Source of the DNA: Nepenthes gracilis
Taxonomy: Eukaryota; Streptophyta; Magnoliopsida; Caryophyllales; Nepenthaceae
Reading direction: 5' to 3'
Length of the DNA: 64,000 bases
Assembly (NCBI GenBank): GCA_033239525.1
Contig: BSYO01000005.1
Location: forward strand, 24,906,519 to 24,970,518
The notes under the pieces: generated by a model
Told to the model about the DNA's origin: nothing
What the model saw: only the letters and a program-made list of their open reading frames with translations
Database searches by the model: none
Translations under genes and position numbers: made by a program
In this document: positions 12,151-23,047 of the stretch, piece by piece
Position numbering within the stretch: position 1 is the stretch's first letter
How the letters are laid out: each line of letters begins with the position of its first letter

Positions 12151-13006
12151 TGTTGGGTCCCAATACCCGGGGTCCTTAAAAGAATGGGCAAGAGGACGAG
12201 TACTTAACCCGAGAAGCCCAAGTTGCCAGTTTGTCTAAGCGAAAGGTGTAAAAAGCCCAGGACATTCCACAATGAGCCCAAGAGCCTTTAGCAAGTCAGC
12301 AATACAGTCAACGACCGAGAACCCTCTCATCCCGTCCGAGAACAAGCACATGTGGCATATAGTACGCGGACTCATCCAAAGGATAGTAAAGCCAGAAAGG
12401 GACGAGGACTCTCCCAGGTGTCCGAGGATGCCAGCTCAGCTTCACAGTCATCAAAGAACACGCAACCCATGCGTCACGCCACCACCAAACCTCAGAACAT
12501 GCCTTGTCACTTCAAGACTGACATTCCTGACAAGATATGGCGATCAGGCGCCGTTGGAAGCTAACTTCCGGACACGCCAAAGATGCCCGACACAAGATGG
12601 ACATGTCGGCAGGATAGGTGGGCCAGCCTCTCCTGCGGGCACCAAGAGACCACGTGGACACTTCAACCACCACATTTCTCTATAAATACTTACTTAGAGC
12701 CCAAAAGAAAGGGATCCCCCGCTGGACCTTCTCTCGACATCTCTTGAAGTATCTTTGATCTTTTGAGATCTTTCTCTCTAACCAGAAAAAAGAGATAAAA
12801 GAAGGAAAAGAAAGGGTTTCTCCCTACTTTGTATACAGCAAACGAACATAGTGAAGATCTTTCTCAGGCTTCTAGCCTCGTGGTTTTTCCTCCTCATTTT
12901 AAGGGGAGGTTTCCCACGTAAAATCTGGTCTCAATCTCTCCATCTCTCTAACCCCGAACTTCCAAACTCTTATGTTGCTCCGGACCCCGAAAATCGGTAC
13001 GCAACA
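12151..13006 (+). repeat. 5' LTR, copy 1
   Basis: 856 bp, very similar to the 853-bp 3' LTR; by eye about two dozen differences, many of them clustered at 12544-12665. It contains a TATA box (CTCTATAAATAC, about 12679-12690), consistent with a start of transcription about 30 bp downstream, and pyrimidine-rich R/U5. An open frame of 137 codons here has no domain and is not considered a gene. Confidence 0.88.
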
Positions 13007-13007
13007 T

Positions 13008-13025
13008 TGGCGCCGTCTGTGAGAA
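13008..13025 (+). other. Primer-binding site, copy 1
   Basis: TGGCGCCGTCTGTGAGAA directly after the 5' LTR with one spacer base. The TGGCGCC start is the usual plant Gypsy PBS form for a tRNA with 3' GGCGCCA; the exact tRNA was not determined. Confidence 0.75.
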
Positions 13026-13108
13026 CAGGACTAAAAGTCAGCTTCTCACCCTTCCAAAACAACACCAGACAACACTTCAATTCTTCCACAACCGCCAACA
13101 CCCAAAAG

Positions 13109-13917
13109 ATGATGAGCAGGCGAGACAGCACGTCCGCCCAAGTGGACGAGCACTTCGACAGGTGTCTCCTGTCAGGCAACATGAGGAATGGCGGTCCCAA
13201 CATGCGAAGACTAGAACAAAAGGTGGATAACCTTTCAAGAATCATCCATACCTTACGCGAAAGGGTGTACGAACAGTCCAGAGGAAGACACCCTGAGAGC
13301 TCGCGTCCACCAGCGTCTCAGGAGCGGCAGACCGCCCGAGTTCCTGGTGAGTTGAGGGACTACCTCAACAAGAAGAAATCTATGAGCCAAGCCCCATCAA
13401 GGAGGGGGCTCAAGAGGCTCTGGAAGACTGTCTTTGGACACCAGGCCGGCGAAGCAACTCAGCCGGAGGAACCAGAAGACTCCTTGCCCCCGAGGACAGG
13501 GGAAGGAGGGAGAAGGGCGAGCGCCCACCAGAAGACCCACAGACCGTCCGGGCACGATAAGCCCGAGCGGATGGTCCTTGGGGAAGAAAAACACTCAGGC
13601 CCATTGGCCTTCACTGACTCCATCACCAACATCCTGAGGCGGATCAAGGATGAGAAGTTCCTAAGATGGCCCGGGGCCTCAAGAACCCGAAGGAGGTGAC
13701 CCGATGGGAATACCGTCATTACCATTGTTGTCACGGCCACGACACTGAGGACTGCATGAAGCTTCAGGCAGAGATCAATCGACTAGCAACGGAAGGCCAT
13801 CTTGACCGTTTCCTGCCACGACCTGGGCCTGGCCCCAGACCAGCAGGACACAACCGGTCACGCCACTCCCAGAGGCAAGGCCAGGATAGGCTTGGAACAC
13901 GCCTGACTCGTTCTTAG
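13109..13917 (+). pseudogene. gag remnant without capsid domain, copy 1
   Basis: Starts MMSRRDSTSAQVDEHFD. Residues ~30-60 form a predicted coiled coil (MRRLEQKVDNLSRIIHTLRE), followed by a basic, proline-rich linker and the C-terminal Tat-type block: ITNILRRIKDEKFLRWP, then HYHCCHGHDTEDC and an EINRLATEGHLDRFL tail. The knuckle pattern in this family is C-x2-H-x4-H-x4-C. Here the first Cys is Arg (YRHYHCC), so one zinc ligand is lost; copy 2 keeps it. A one-base deletion near 13679 shifts the frame, and the first frame stops at 13697. No Retrotrans_gag capsid domain is visible between coiled coil and knuckle. Confidence 0.75.
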
Positions 13918-14130
13918 TAACGCCAGTGCTGGCAAGGCCAAGAACTAAACATAATCGATAAAAGACCCAAGGGAGTAGCAAAAGGACCACCAAGACTGGA
14001 GCTCATGGACTAATGTAACCAGAGGAATTCAAGAAGGCCCTAGAGGCTAAACGGTGTAACACGTACCCATCAATAAAAACGTCCATTCGTTGTATTTATC
14101 AAGAACTACTCCAAGACTCCGTCATCAACG

Positions 14131-14693
14131 ACAAATTCAAAAACTCGGTTCCGTCCAAGCGGCCCAAGAGGTCGTAATCAAAAACTCGGTTCCGTCCGAG
14201 CGGCCCAAGAGGTCGTAATCAAAAACTCGGTTCCGTCCGAGTGGCCCGAGAGGTCGTAATTAAAAACTCGGTTCCATCCGAGCGGCCCAAGAGGTCGTAA
14301 TAAAAGACTCGGTTCCGTCCGAGCGGCCCAAGAGGTCGTAATCAAAAACTCGGTTCCGTCCGAGCGGCCCAAGAGGTCATAATTAAAAACTCGGTTCCGC
14401 CCGAGCGGCCCAAGAGGTCGTAATCAAAAACTCGGTTCCGTCCGAGCGGCCCAAGAGGTCGTAATTAAAAACTCGGTTCCGTCCGAGCGGCCCAAGAGGT
14501 CGTAATCAAAAACTCGGTTCCGTCCGAGTGGCCCGAGAGGTCGTAATTAAAAACTCGGTTCCATCCGAGCGGCCCAAGAGGTCGTAATCAAAAACTCGGT
14601 TCCGTCCGGGCGGCCCCAGAGGTCGTAATCAAAAGACTCGGTTATGTCCAAGCGGCCCAAAGGGTCAAATTCAAGAACTCAGTTCCATCTCAA
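14131..14693 (+). repeat. 41-bp tandem repeat array, copy 1 (about 14 units)
   Basis: Unit of 41 bp: GTAATCAAAAACTCGGTTCC followed by GTCCGAGCGGCCCAAGAGGTC, with few substitutions. Each unit contains CTCGG-TTCCGT-CCGAG, able to form a hairpin with a 5-bp stem and 6-base loop. A variant pair (CGAGTGGCCCGAG followed by a TTCCATCC unit) appears at about 14238 and again at about 14525, seven units apart, which points to a seven-unit block duplication. The array lies between gag and the 3' end of the antisense ORF. It is not a CRISPR array: units are contiguous with no spacers. Confidence 0.92.
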
Positions 14694-14802
14694 GCAATCT
14701 TAAGGGCCAAAGCCTCAACGAGTATGACGAAAGATAGAAGAAGCAAACACAACGAGAAATCGTCTAAGACTTCAGTATCATTTACTAAACAACGCATGTA
14801 CA

Positions 14803-16792
14803 TCATGTAAGAAAAAGAAGAAAAATACATATACACATCCTAAGACGCTTGGTGGGCTCCCGAGAGCTCACTGTTGGGCCGATCTTCGTGAAGCACCGGG
14901 GCTCATTGATCCAAAGGCCCCGACGGCCCTGGGGCCGAGAGGAGCTAGGGAAAGGCCTCCCTTGAATCCCATATAAATCTTCCGCGATCAAAGCATTGGC
15001 ATTCCGGGGATCAAGCACAGCAGCGGGGAACCGCGGATGAATGAGACAGATTACTCGGCGGCACATGTTAACGCCGTCCCAGTACCTGCTCTCCAATAAA
15101 GGGCCAAGTTCCACGGGCGAAATGGACGTCCTCAACTTCTCCTCCGAAAGATATAGCCTTTCTTGAAGCACTAACTGATGAGCTCGCTGAGCTTCACCAG
15201 TTTCCTCCAACAAGGCTATCTTACTTCTCGCCTCAGCGAGCTCCGTTACTGACCTTTGGGCAGCCTCATTGGCGGCCCTCAGGACCTCCATCTTGGAGGC
15301 TATCTTTCCAGCCACATCTTGGAGCTGCATCAAAGAGCGAAAACCATGAAAACAAGAAAGAAAAAAGCAGAAGGCCAAAACACTCAAAAAAGGATGAAGG
15401 TACCTGAGAAATGAGGGGGTCACTGCTCACAGTGGCCTCCCCAGTAGTCTCGGACAGTTGGGCCTCACAGACAGGCACCACAGAAACCTCAACCTCCGAC
15501 TGAGATAAAGGAACATCAGCAGTGGCGCCCAAGGCCCCGACAGCAATAAGAGGCGCCGCCGTCTCCTCCTCAGTTTCTTCACAAAACCCACCAGAACGAA
15601 CTTGGGCTATAACGGGATGCTCAGAAGGATCCGAGGGCACCAGACCAGCCACAAATTCCTCGGCCTCCACTTCCTCTCGGACTGTTTCAACCGTCGTTTC
15701 CCTCTCTGCGCCCGCAGAGGAGCTCACGCCAGCCATGTCCTCAGAAGCAAAATCCACAGGAACTGGATCATCACAAGGGGGCTGGACGCCCGAGATCTCC
15801 AGAGATGGGAGAATTGTCTCCGATGACCCACCAGGAGGACCAGATGAGGACGCCAGGGCAGGACCTTCCATCTCCGAGGACTCCGACAAAGTAACAGTCC
15901 TCGCCCTCTTGGAAAGAGGGGCAATCACCTCATCAACAACAACGTCAAAAGCGTCGTCATCATCGTCATCAGAGGAAGCACGCTCAACAGGGGCGGCCGG
16001 GCGCTTTGAGCTTTCGGTCGTGGCGCTCATCTCAGGAAGACCGGCCGGACTTCCTATGCTCAAAGGCCGCGTACTCCCCATCGACCTCTTTTTCTTGGAT
16101 TTTTGGAAGGAGGCTGCAGCAGATACCTCGGCCTAGGATTCTCACTTGGCCTCTACAAACTTCTCAGGCGACAACCAAATGTTGCGTTTATCTTCATAAA
16201 AGCTCCCAAGGTTGGCGAGCACCAGGTCCGTGGACTCCTTCGCAATTTCCCTGTCCTCCAACGACGGCTCAGAACACCACCTGCTGGCCACTTTCTCCCA
16301 GCCGACAGGAATGGCCCATTCCTGGTGAACTCCGAGGAAAAAGTACTTGTCCTTCCACCGTTTGGTGGAGTCAGGATTGCCCCCACACATCAGTGAAAAA
16401 TCCGGACGCGGGGTCATAGTAATCCAGTCAAGGTTATGTGTGAAGCAAAACATAACCTTGACGGTGGTGACACTCAAAAGCTTCTTATGGCATCTCAAAA
16501 AAACACACAATGAGACTAAATACCTTATCGCGTTCGGCTGAAGCCTCGCGAAAGGAACCCCGAGTGCCCTCATAAGATCGTAAAGCTCTGCTGGCGGTGG
16601 GAACCGCAACCCTCCTTTAAGATGAACCTCGTAAACGGGGATGAAGCCGTTTGGAGGGCTCAACGCCCTATCCTTTGCTCCCGGAATAAGCACGCCCGCG
16701 GACTCCAAAATACGATACCGAGCTCGAATCTTCGAAAGCTTACCAAGGGTCATCGTAGAAGCAATCTCCCTCACTCCAGGCGCCCTCGACAT
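14803..16792 (-). pseudogene. Antisense ORF (Transposase_28 / gypsy-type family), copy 1
   Basis: Two-exon gene antisense to the element: exon A 16792-15404, 79-bp intron with GT..AG ends (15403-15325), exon B 15324-14803; phase is kept. The N-terminal ~200 residues match the plant family called putative gypsy-type transposon (PF04195): PPNGFIPVYEVHLKGGLRFP, QPNAIRYLVSLCVFLRC, FTHNLDWITMTPRPDFSLMC, NPDSTKRWKDKYFF. An acidic, serine-rich middle (DDDDDD around 15950) follows, then a coiled coil in exon B (EAAQRSVTELAEARSKIALL). Two in-frame stops at about 16142-16144 and 16133-16135 break it; the first is TGA where copy 2 has TGG. Such antisense ORFs are known in Tat/Retand elements; their role is unknown. 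Confidence 0.78.
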
Positions 16793-17291
16793 TGGAAAGC
16801 GATGGTGAAAAGGTACAAGGAACTGTAATGGAAAGACAACGCAAAGAAGAGAAAACGAAAGGGAAACGGGCAGAAACGGCTCTGTGAGGAAAGAAAACCA
16901 TTTATAGGTTTGAAAATTTGAAAGGGCGCCATCATTGCCCTAGCCACGCGTCGCCTGGACATTCGACAGCAGGAAATAATGACCTTTGCCTTCCCAAGGT
17001 GTACATAGCCTGTCAATCACGCATTTAATGCTCTGCAGAAGTCCAAAACGACGGCGCTACAAATCCTCGGACTCAAAGGAGTTCCCGGACATCACTGCTC
17101 CAAATTTTGGTTGGCCATAAACCCGAGGACACAATACATCTCGGACTAAGTTGAAAGATAAGCCTTCAAGCGTCATCACTCCTCGGACGGTCATCATGCG
17201 CGCGGACAGATTCTTATGGGAAATGCCATCAGGAAGGAAAGTTGTGCTACGAGGACATGCCAAACGGTCGAGGACTTCGAGCCCTTTGGCA

Positions 17292-17298
17292 TGGGGGG
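17292..17298 (+). other. Polypurine tract, copy 1
   Basis: ATGGGGGGCTAG just before the 3' LTR. The same ATGGGGGGCT stands before the 3' LTR of copy 2, which supports its role as plus-strand primer. Confidence 0.6.
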
Positions 17299-17302
17299 CT
17301 AG

Positions 17303-18155
17303 TGTTGGGTCCCAATACCCGGGGTCGTTAAAAGAATGGGCAAGAGGACGAGTACTTAACCCGAGAAGCCCAAGTTGCCAGTTTGTCTAAGCGAAAGGTG
17401 TAAAAAGCCCAGGACATTCCACAATGGGCCCAAGAGCCTTTAGCAAGTCAGCAATACAGTCAACGACCGAGAACCCTCTCATCCCGTCCGAGAACAAGCA
17501 CATGTGGCATATAGTACGCGGACTCATCCAAAGGATAGTAAAGCCAGAAAGGGACGAGGACTCTCCCAGGTGTCCGAGGATGCCAGCTCAGCTTCACAGT
17601 CATCAAAAACACGCAACTCATGCGTCACGCCACCACCAAACCTCAGAACATGCCTTGTCACTTCAAGACTGACATTCCTGACAAGATATGGCCAGTCAGC
17701 GCCGTTGGAAGCTAACTTCCTGGACACGCCAGCATGCCTGACACAGCATGGACATGTCAGCAGGATAGGTGGACAGCCTCCCTGCGGGCACCAGCAGCCA
17801 CGTGGACACTTCAACAACCATATTTCTCTATAAATACTTGCTTAGAGCCCACAAGAAAGGGATCCCCCCGCTGGACCTTCTCTCGACATCTCTTGAAATA
17901 TCTTTGATCTTTTGAGATCTTTCTCTCTAACCAGAAAAAAGAGATAAAAGAAGGAAAAGAAAGGGTTTCTCCCTACTTTGTATACAGCAAACGAACATAG
18001 TGAAGATCTTTCTCAGGCTTCTAGCCTCGTGGTTTTTCCTCCTTATTTTAAGGGGAGGTTTCCCACGTAAAATCTGGTCTCAATCTCTCCATCTCTCTAA
18101 CCCCGAACTTCCAAACTCTTATGTTGCTCCGGACCCCGAAAACCGGTACGTAACA
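17303..18155 (+). repeat. 3' LTR, copy 1
   Basis: 853 bp, begins TGTTGGGTCCCAATACCC and ends CCGGTACGTAACA. It keeps the TATA box (CTCTATAAATAC, about 17825). Compared with the 5' LTR it lacks one base in the AACACGC region and differs at scattered C/T and G/A sites. Confidence 0.88.
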
Positions 18156-20530
18156 GTTATAAAATATACTAATCATAAAAAATGACCCTAACAAATATAA
18201 TACAAGAAGAGGCCAAAATATATTTATTGACTGTTCTTTTACAATATTGTCCAATTTTTTATTTTTAATAAATGATTATAAAAATAATATTTTTCTTACA
18301 TTATTCTTCCAATGTATTAAATTTTTTTTTATACATTTCACCTTTTTATATCATATAAATATTATGAACATCTTATAACCTGAGCACTCTATACTTTCGA
18401 GGTCCATTAATTTTATCATTGGATCAAACATCATTTCATTAAGTTAATTTTATTTTGTAAAAAAAAAAAAAAGCAATCAACTTATTCTACTTAATACTAA
18501 CTCTTTATGAACATTCTTAGATCAAATTAAGCTTTTTTTTTTATTTTTAGTTTTTATCCCTTTTTTTCAATTTTGGGGTGGAGAGGGGGCGGCAGCAGGC
18601 GGCGTGGGGCGGCGGGGGAGGGAGCAGAGGAGGAGGTTCAACGTGGACGAGGCAACAAGTCAGCAAAGTTGGCATCGAGCTGGTAGGGTAGGTCTGATGA
18701 GGTAACGTGCTCTCCACTCTACTTCTCAATAGCTGTTTATTTTCCAGATATGCAATTAAAATTCACATTAAATATTACATTCGTGCCTTATTTTCGTTGC
18801 TAATAAACATGTTCACTAATTAATCTTTAATTATTAACCTTGCTATTTGATTCTTTAGTCACCCATGCATGATGCAGAGATGTTATGAACATATTTCTTA
18901 TCTTATTTTTGGTTCTTTTCCACTGGTTAAATTTTAACGTTTTGCTGCGAGTGCAAAGTTTAAAATTTTAATACATGGGGATGTGGCACGGTTTTTCTTT
19001 CGGGGGATAGTTTGTATGTATTTTAATTAATTAATATAATTACTTATTTATTAAAAAACTATACAATAATAATAATAATAACAATAGTATACATATTATT
19101 AAATTAATCATCTACCGACCATATGATATAAAAGTCTAATATGTTTGAGACATTTTACATAAAGTTTATAGAGTCACAAATGGACTTAATCTTTTGAATA
19201 TTTCACGTTTCACATTAGCCAGACCTGTTTCATGATAAACAAAACAGCTGGCACCACGTATTATATATACCAAGGGAGAAGTTGGGAACCCTAAACACTA
19301 TTAAATGTGAAAACAATATCATTATATTTATGTAAAATGCCAGTTCCCGCAGGGCTGCATGTCTGCAATTAGTAGTCCAAATTCTGCCATTTTCAACTCA
19401 AAGACCTAAATAATATGTAGCGAGAAATTATATATTTACAAAATTTAAACATTATTTTTTTAATAATTTGGAACCTATTTTATAAATTTAAAAGATATTT
19501 AGTTATATGAAATTTAATGGATCCCACGGCATGTCATCCAATTATAAGAGTAATGTATTTATAAAGATTATTTATGTAATATTATTTATAAGAACTTTTA
19601 TGTTAAAAAGGTTGATATTAATCCTTTCTTATAAACATGTAACATTTTTATTTATTTATCTCATATGCATTTTTGTACATGTATATATATATATTTGCAT
19701 GTAACAAGCTCTATACATTCATGTTATCGTTGCATGGATTTATTATGACCCTAAAATTCAATTATTCAAATTATGAGGTTAGATGATCATATCTATTGAC
19801 TTTAATAAAGTAATTTTAACTAACACCCTAGAGAGGTGGCTACGAATGAGTTACATAGACTTCACAACTTTGAAAGGTAAATAAAATATGAGTATGAATC
19901 GAATCAATTAAATTTTATTTTTTAATGAAGTGAATTTTCTTTTATAATGAAGAAAATAAATTACTTAAGAAGATAGTTAAGTAGTAAAGCAGTCGTAAGT
20001 CCATAGCTTAGTCCTGAGCAATGAAGTATGAGATATTAAGCATATGATTGAAGTAATTATTTCGTAATTCAGAAAGTGGGTTTTTTATGATTATTTTTAA
20101 TTTTCATTTCTCTTGTATATTGTTTAAATATGTAGGTGGAAATAGATTAACCAAAATTGGTAATAATATCTGCTAGTTTACATTTACTAGTAATATTTTT
20201 CCATAACAATATATAAATAATTGCGAATATTTTACTAGATTTTTTTTAATCAATTTACTGCAATCAGTTCTTCCATTTTCTTCATATTGCATAACCTTTT
20301 CTGTCTTATTACTATATCTAAAAAAATATAAACTAATTACAATTATAATTATATTGCCCTCTCTTTGTCCTGCTTTAAACTAATTAGATATTAATTCGAA
20401 TCACGTATATTATAAATGATTGAACAAAATAAAATTACTTTAAAGCTAACAGTCGAGACACAATTTGTTTATTAAATAAGCGATAATGAATTATCTTCTC
20501 GATATTCTATAAATGAGATGATATTATAAG
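18156..20530. other. AT-rich intergenic DNA
   Basis: No gene seen. A GC-rich stretch at 18570-18680 (GGGGGCGGCAGCAGGCGG-like) has no convincing reading frame. The remainder has poly-A/T runs and many stops. Confidence 0.5.
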
Positions 20531-20533
20531 AAG

Positions 20534-20535
<2 letters not shown>

Positions 20536-20570
<35 letters not shown>
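20536..20570. repeat. (TA)n microsatellite
   Basis: About 17 uninterrupted TA units directly downstream of the small basic-protein gene. Confidence 0.9.
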
Positions 20571-20573
<3 letters not shown>

Positions 20574-20782
20574 TTATATTTATATGTTCTTTTAATTTGG
20601 GCAAAATTACAAGAGTATTATAATTCCATAAACAGGCCAGGCTAATATTCATCAAGATGGGGAGATTTTTAAGATTGCTTGAGGGCAACTGATCCTCTCC
20701 ATTAGTCTTCTCGATTGACCAACCCGCTGAACCATTTGAGAGAGAATGTAAACTTTCAAACAAAGTGGAAGGAGAAAGGACT

Positions 20783-21103
20783 TCAGGTGCACAAAGGATC
20801 AGGGAGGCGGCGGGCGGTGGCGCCGCCATGAAGAAGGCGTATCAAGGTCTTGAGATGTTGGGGAACATTTATATATACACCAACCCTATACATGCCCAAT
20901 AGCACTCTCTTCCTCAGCTTCTTTATCCTCTTTCCCATCTTAACTTTTAACTTACAAATCCTCAATGGCCTTCTCCTGAAACTGATTTGATCTGATTCCT
21001 CTAGCGTCTTGTAGATCAAATACAGAGCTTGTCTGTGCTTTTTCTCTTCTGGGTCCTCTTTTTCCAACTTTGTGTAGCCATATGCTTTGCCCATAAAAGC
21101 CAT
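20783..21103 (-). CDS. Small basic plant protein, function unknown (106 aa)
   Basis: An uninterrupted single-exon frame starting MAFMGKAYGYTKLEKED and ending in PDPLCT. The first third is acidic/charged (EKEDPEEKKHRQALYLIYKT). The middle is strongly basic (KLKVKMGKRIKKLRKRVLL), followed by RVGVYINVPQHLKTLIRLLHG, a likely amphipathic helix. No signal peptide or membrane segment. The basic block could act in nuclear import or nucleic-acid binding, but that is inference. I think the basic block followed by RVGVY...HLKT is shared with small plant-specific proteins, but I cannot name the family. The start is supported by a pyrimidine-rich CT leader and a TATA-like TACAAATA about 100 bp upstream. 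It stands alone between two retrotransposons. Confidence 0.6.
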   Translation of the reverse strand: MAFMGKAYGYTKLEKEDPEEKKHRQALYLIYKTLEESDQISFRRRPLRICKLKVKMGKRIKKLRKRVLLGMYRVGVYINVPQHLKTLIRLLHGGATARRLPDPLCT

Positions 21104-21260
21104 TTTCTCGAGAAAGTGAGAGAAATTATTGAGGAAGGAAGAAAGAGAGAGAGTGTGTGAGAGTGGAAAAGAGAGTTAGAGATGGAACTCGAGTTTCGAA
21201 GAAATGTATTTGTAGAGAGGGAAAGCGAAGAGTTGGTGAATGATTTGTGATGGAAAATGA
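21104..21260 (-). promoter_or_regulatory. Leader and promoter of the small basic-protein gene
   Basis: On the minus strand the sequence before the ATG is a CT-rich leader (CTCTCTCTTTCTTCC-like, 21105-21170). A TACAAATA at about 21205-21212 is placed where a TATA box would start the transcript near 21180. Confidence 0.4.
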
Positions 21261-21970
21261 GGTCAAATATGGAATGCTATACAATTTATGAGAAAAAGTG
21301 TTAAATTTGTTTTTTTTTTAATTTTATATTCTATTTTTATCCTAATACTACTTATATTATATGTAAATTAAATTACGTATATGTAAACATAAGATTATTT
21401 ACTTAATTTTTTTTACATAAATTAAGACTAATAGAAAAACGATAATTTAAAATTCAATTTAAATACAAAATGGAGAATAAAATTTACAGTAACAAAAAAA
21501 AATAAAGTTATAAAACTATTAGAATTTTGATATTATGATAGGAAATAATGGAGGATGAAAAATCTGACTTTCAGAAATGCCATACAATCTTTAACTTTAT
21601 TCAGGGTCGTTAATATATAATTGGGTCAAATTTTATCATGTTAGCTCCGTACTACTATTAAAGGACCAACTAAGTCCTATAAAATTAACCCAATATGAAA
21701 CTTAAATTATTATGTAAAGATCCAACTTTCATATGTTAATATTTTCACAAACCTATTATATACTTTGGGTTCAAACATAATTTCAAAATGGGTTCTCAGA
21801 AAAATCAACTTAATTTAAAATTTTAGACGGTCAAATGAATGCTTATAATTACTATTTAATTAATTTATTTTAAAAATATTCTTATAGTCTTTTATCTATA
21901 AAAAATTTACTAAATATAATTAGATGAATTAACTTTTAGACCTTTATTAAGAAATGACTGTGCTTGCATC

Positions 21971-21972
<2 letters not shown>
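21261..21972. other. AT-rich intergenic DNA
   Basis: Upstream of the small gene. No coding or structured signal was seen. Confidence 0.5.

Positions 21973-22010
<38 letters not shown>
21973..22010. repeat. (TTA)n microsatellite
   Basis: About 12 TTA/ATT units just left of retrotransposon copy 2; ATTATTATTAT resumes right after the element at 28444. The element therefore landed in or next to this repeat. Confidence 0.85.
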
Positions 22011-22024
22011 GTTATAATTATTAT

Positions 22025-22943
22025 CGTTGGGTTTCAATACCCGGGGTCTCTAAAAGAATGGGTAAGGGGACGAGTACTTGACCCGAGAAGCCCAAGCTGT
22101 CAGTTTGTCCGAGACCTCATAAGGTGTACGCAGCCCGAGGGCATTCCATGATGAGTCCAAAAGCCTTTAGCAAGTCAAAGAATGCGATTAGCGAATGGTA
22201 ACTTTCTTATTCCGTCCGAGAACAAGCGCGATACGACATCTAGTCCGCGGACTCATCCAAAGACTGAAAAGGTCAGTAAAGGATGAGGACTCTCCCTGAT
22301 GTCCGAGAATGCCAGCTCAGCTTCACAGTTACCAAGGAACACGCAACCCCTACATCACGTCACCGTCGCAGTCAGTGGCAGTTCCAGAGCACGCCTTGTC
22401 ATCTCAGGGCTGGCGTCACAGGCTGACGTCCCTGACAAAGTATGGCCATTTAGCGGCGCTAGCAGTTAGGTTCTTGCACACACCAGCGTGCCGCCAGCGT
22501 GCCTGACACAGCATGGCCATGTCAGCAGAATAGGTGGTGAGCCTCCCTATAGGCACCAATAACCACGTGGATATTTTCAACAGCTAGATTTCTCTATAAA
22601 TACCGAGCAGAAGCCCCACGGTGGGGGGATCTGGGGGGACGGATTCTTCCCTCCCCTCCAACAAAAGAGAACCAAGAAAGACAGAAAAACTCCAAAAAAG
22701 GAGAGCCCCAAAAGAGAAAGGCCAGCGAGTGAAAGAAAGGGAAGAAGTCCCCAAAAGCTTATACTTTGTACGAATCACATACATAGTAAAGCATTTTCAA
22801 AGTCCTAGGGCCTCGTGGTTTTTCCTCCTCATTTAAAGGGAGGTTTTTCACGTAAAAATCCGATCTCAACCTCTCTCTCTCTCTCCAACTCTAAACCTCG
22901 AACACTTGTGTTGCTACGGACCTCCGAAAATCGGGACGCAACA
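22025..22943 (+). repeat. 5' LTR, copy 2
   Basis: 919 bp with TATA box (CTCTATAAATACC, about 22592). It has an 11-base duplication (GCCGCCAGCGT region, about 22490) absent from the 3' LTR. Ends GGGACGCAACA. Confidence 0.88.
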
Positions 22944-22944
22944 T

Positions 22945-22962
22945 TAGCGTCGTCTATGGGAA
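22945..22962 (+). other. Primer-binding site, copy 2 (mutated)
   Basis: TAGCGTCGTCTATGGGAA, the same site as in copy 1 but with G-to-A and C-to-T changes in the TGGCGCC start. Confidence 0.65.
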
Positions 22963-23047
22963 GAGGACTAAAAGTCAGCTTCTCACCCTCCCAGACAACA
23001 TCAGACCACGCTTCAACAATTTGTACACAACCGCCAGCACCCCGAAG

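Larger units (their letters stand above)
12151..18155 (+). mobile_element. Pol-less Tat-like Gypsy retrotransposon, copy 1 (6.0 kb)
   Basis: Complete non-autonomous element. The order is 5' LTR 12151-13006, PBS at 13008, gag remnant 13109-13917, 41-bp repeat array 14131-14693, antisense spliced ORF 16792-14803, PPT 17292-17298 and 3' LTR 17303-18155. The LTRs begin TGTTGGG and end GCAACA or GTAACA. Flanks are ATTAT (12146-12150) and GTTAT (18156-18160), an imperfect 5-bp target duplication. There is no protease, integrase or reverse transcriptase. The zinc-knuckle and antisense ORF types place it in the Tat branch of Ty3/Gypsy (family knowledge). It must have used enzymes supplied by a related element. 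Confidence 0.88.

Noticed and set aside
12272..12685. 137-codon frame in the 5' LTR of copy 1
   Set aside because: Entirely within LTR sequence, not kept in copy 2, no domain.
15522..16136. 204-codon plus-strand frame inside copy 1
   Set aside because: Antisense shadow of the acidic, serine-rich part of the antisense ORF, whose codon pattern and homology are on the minus strand.
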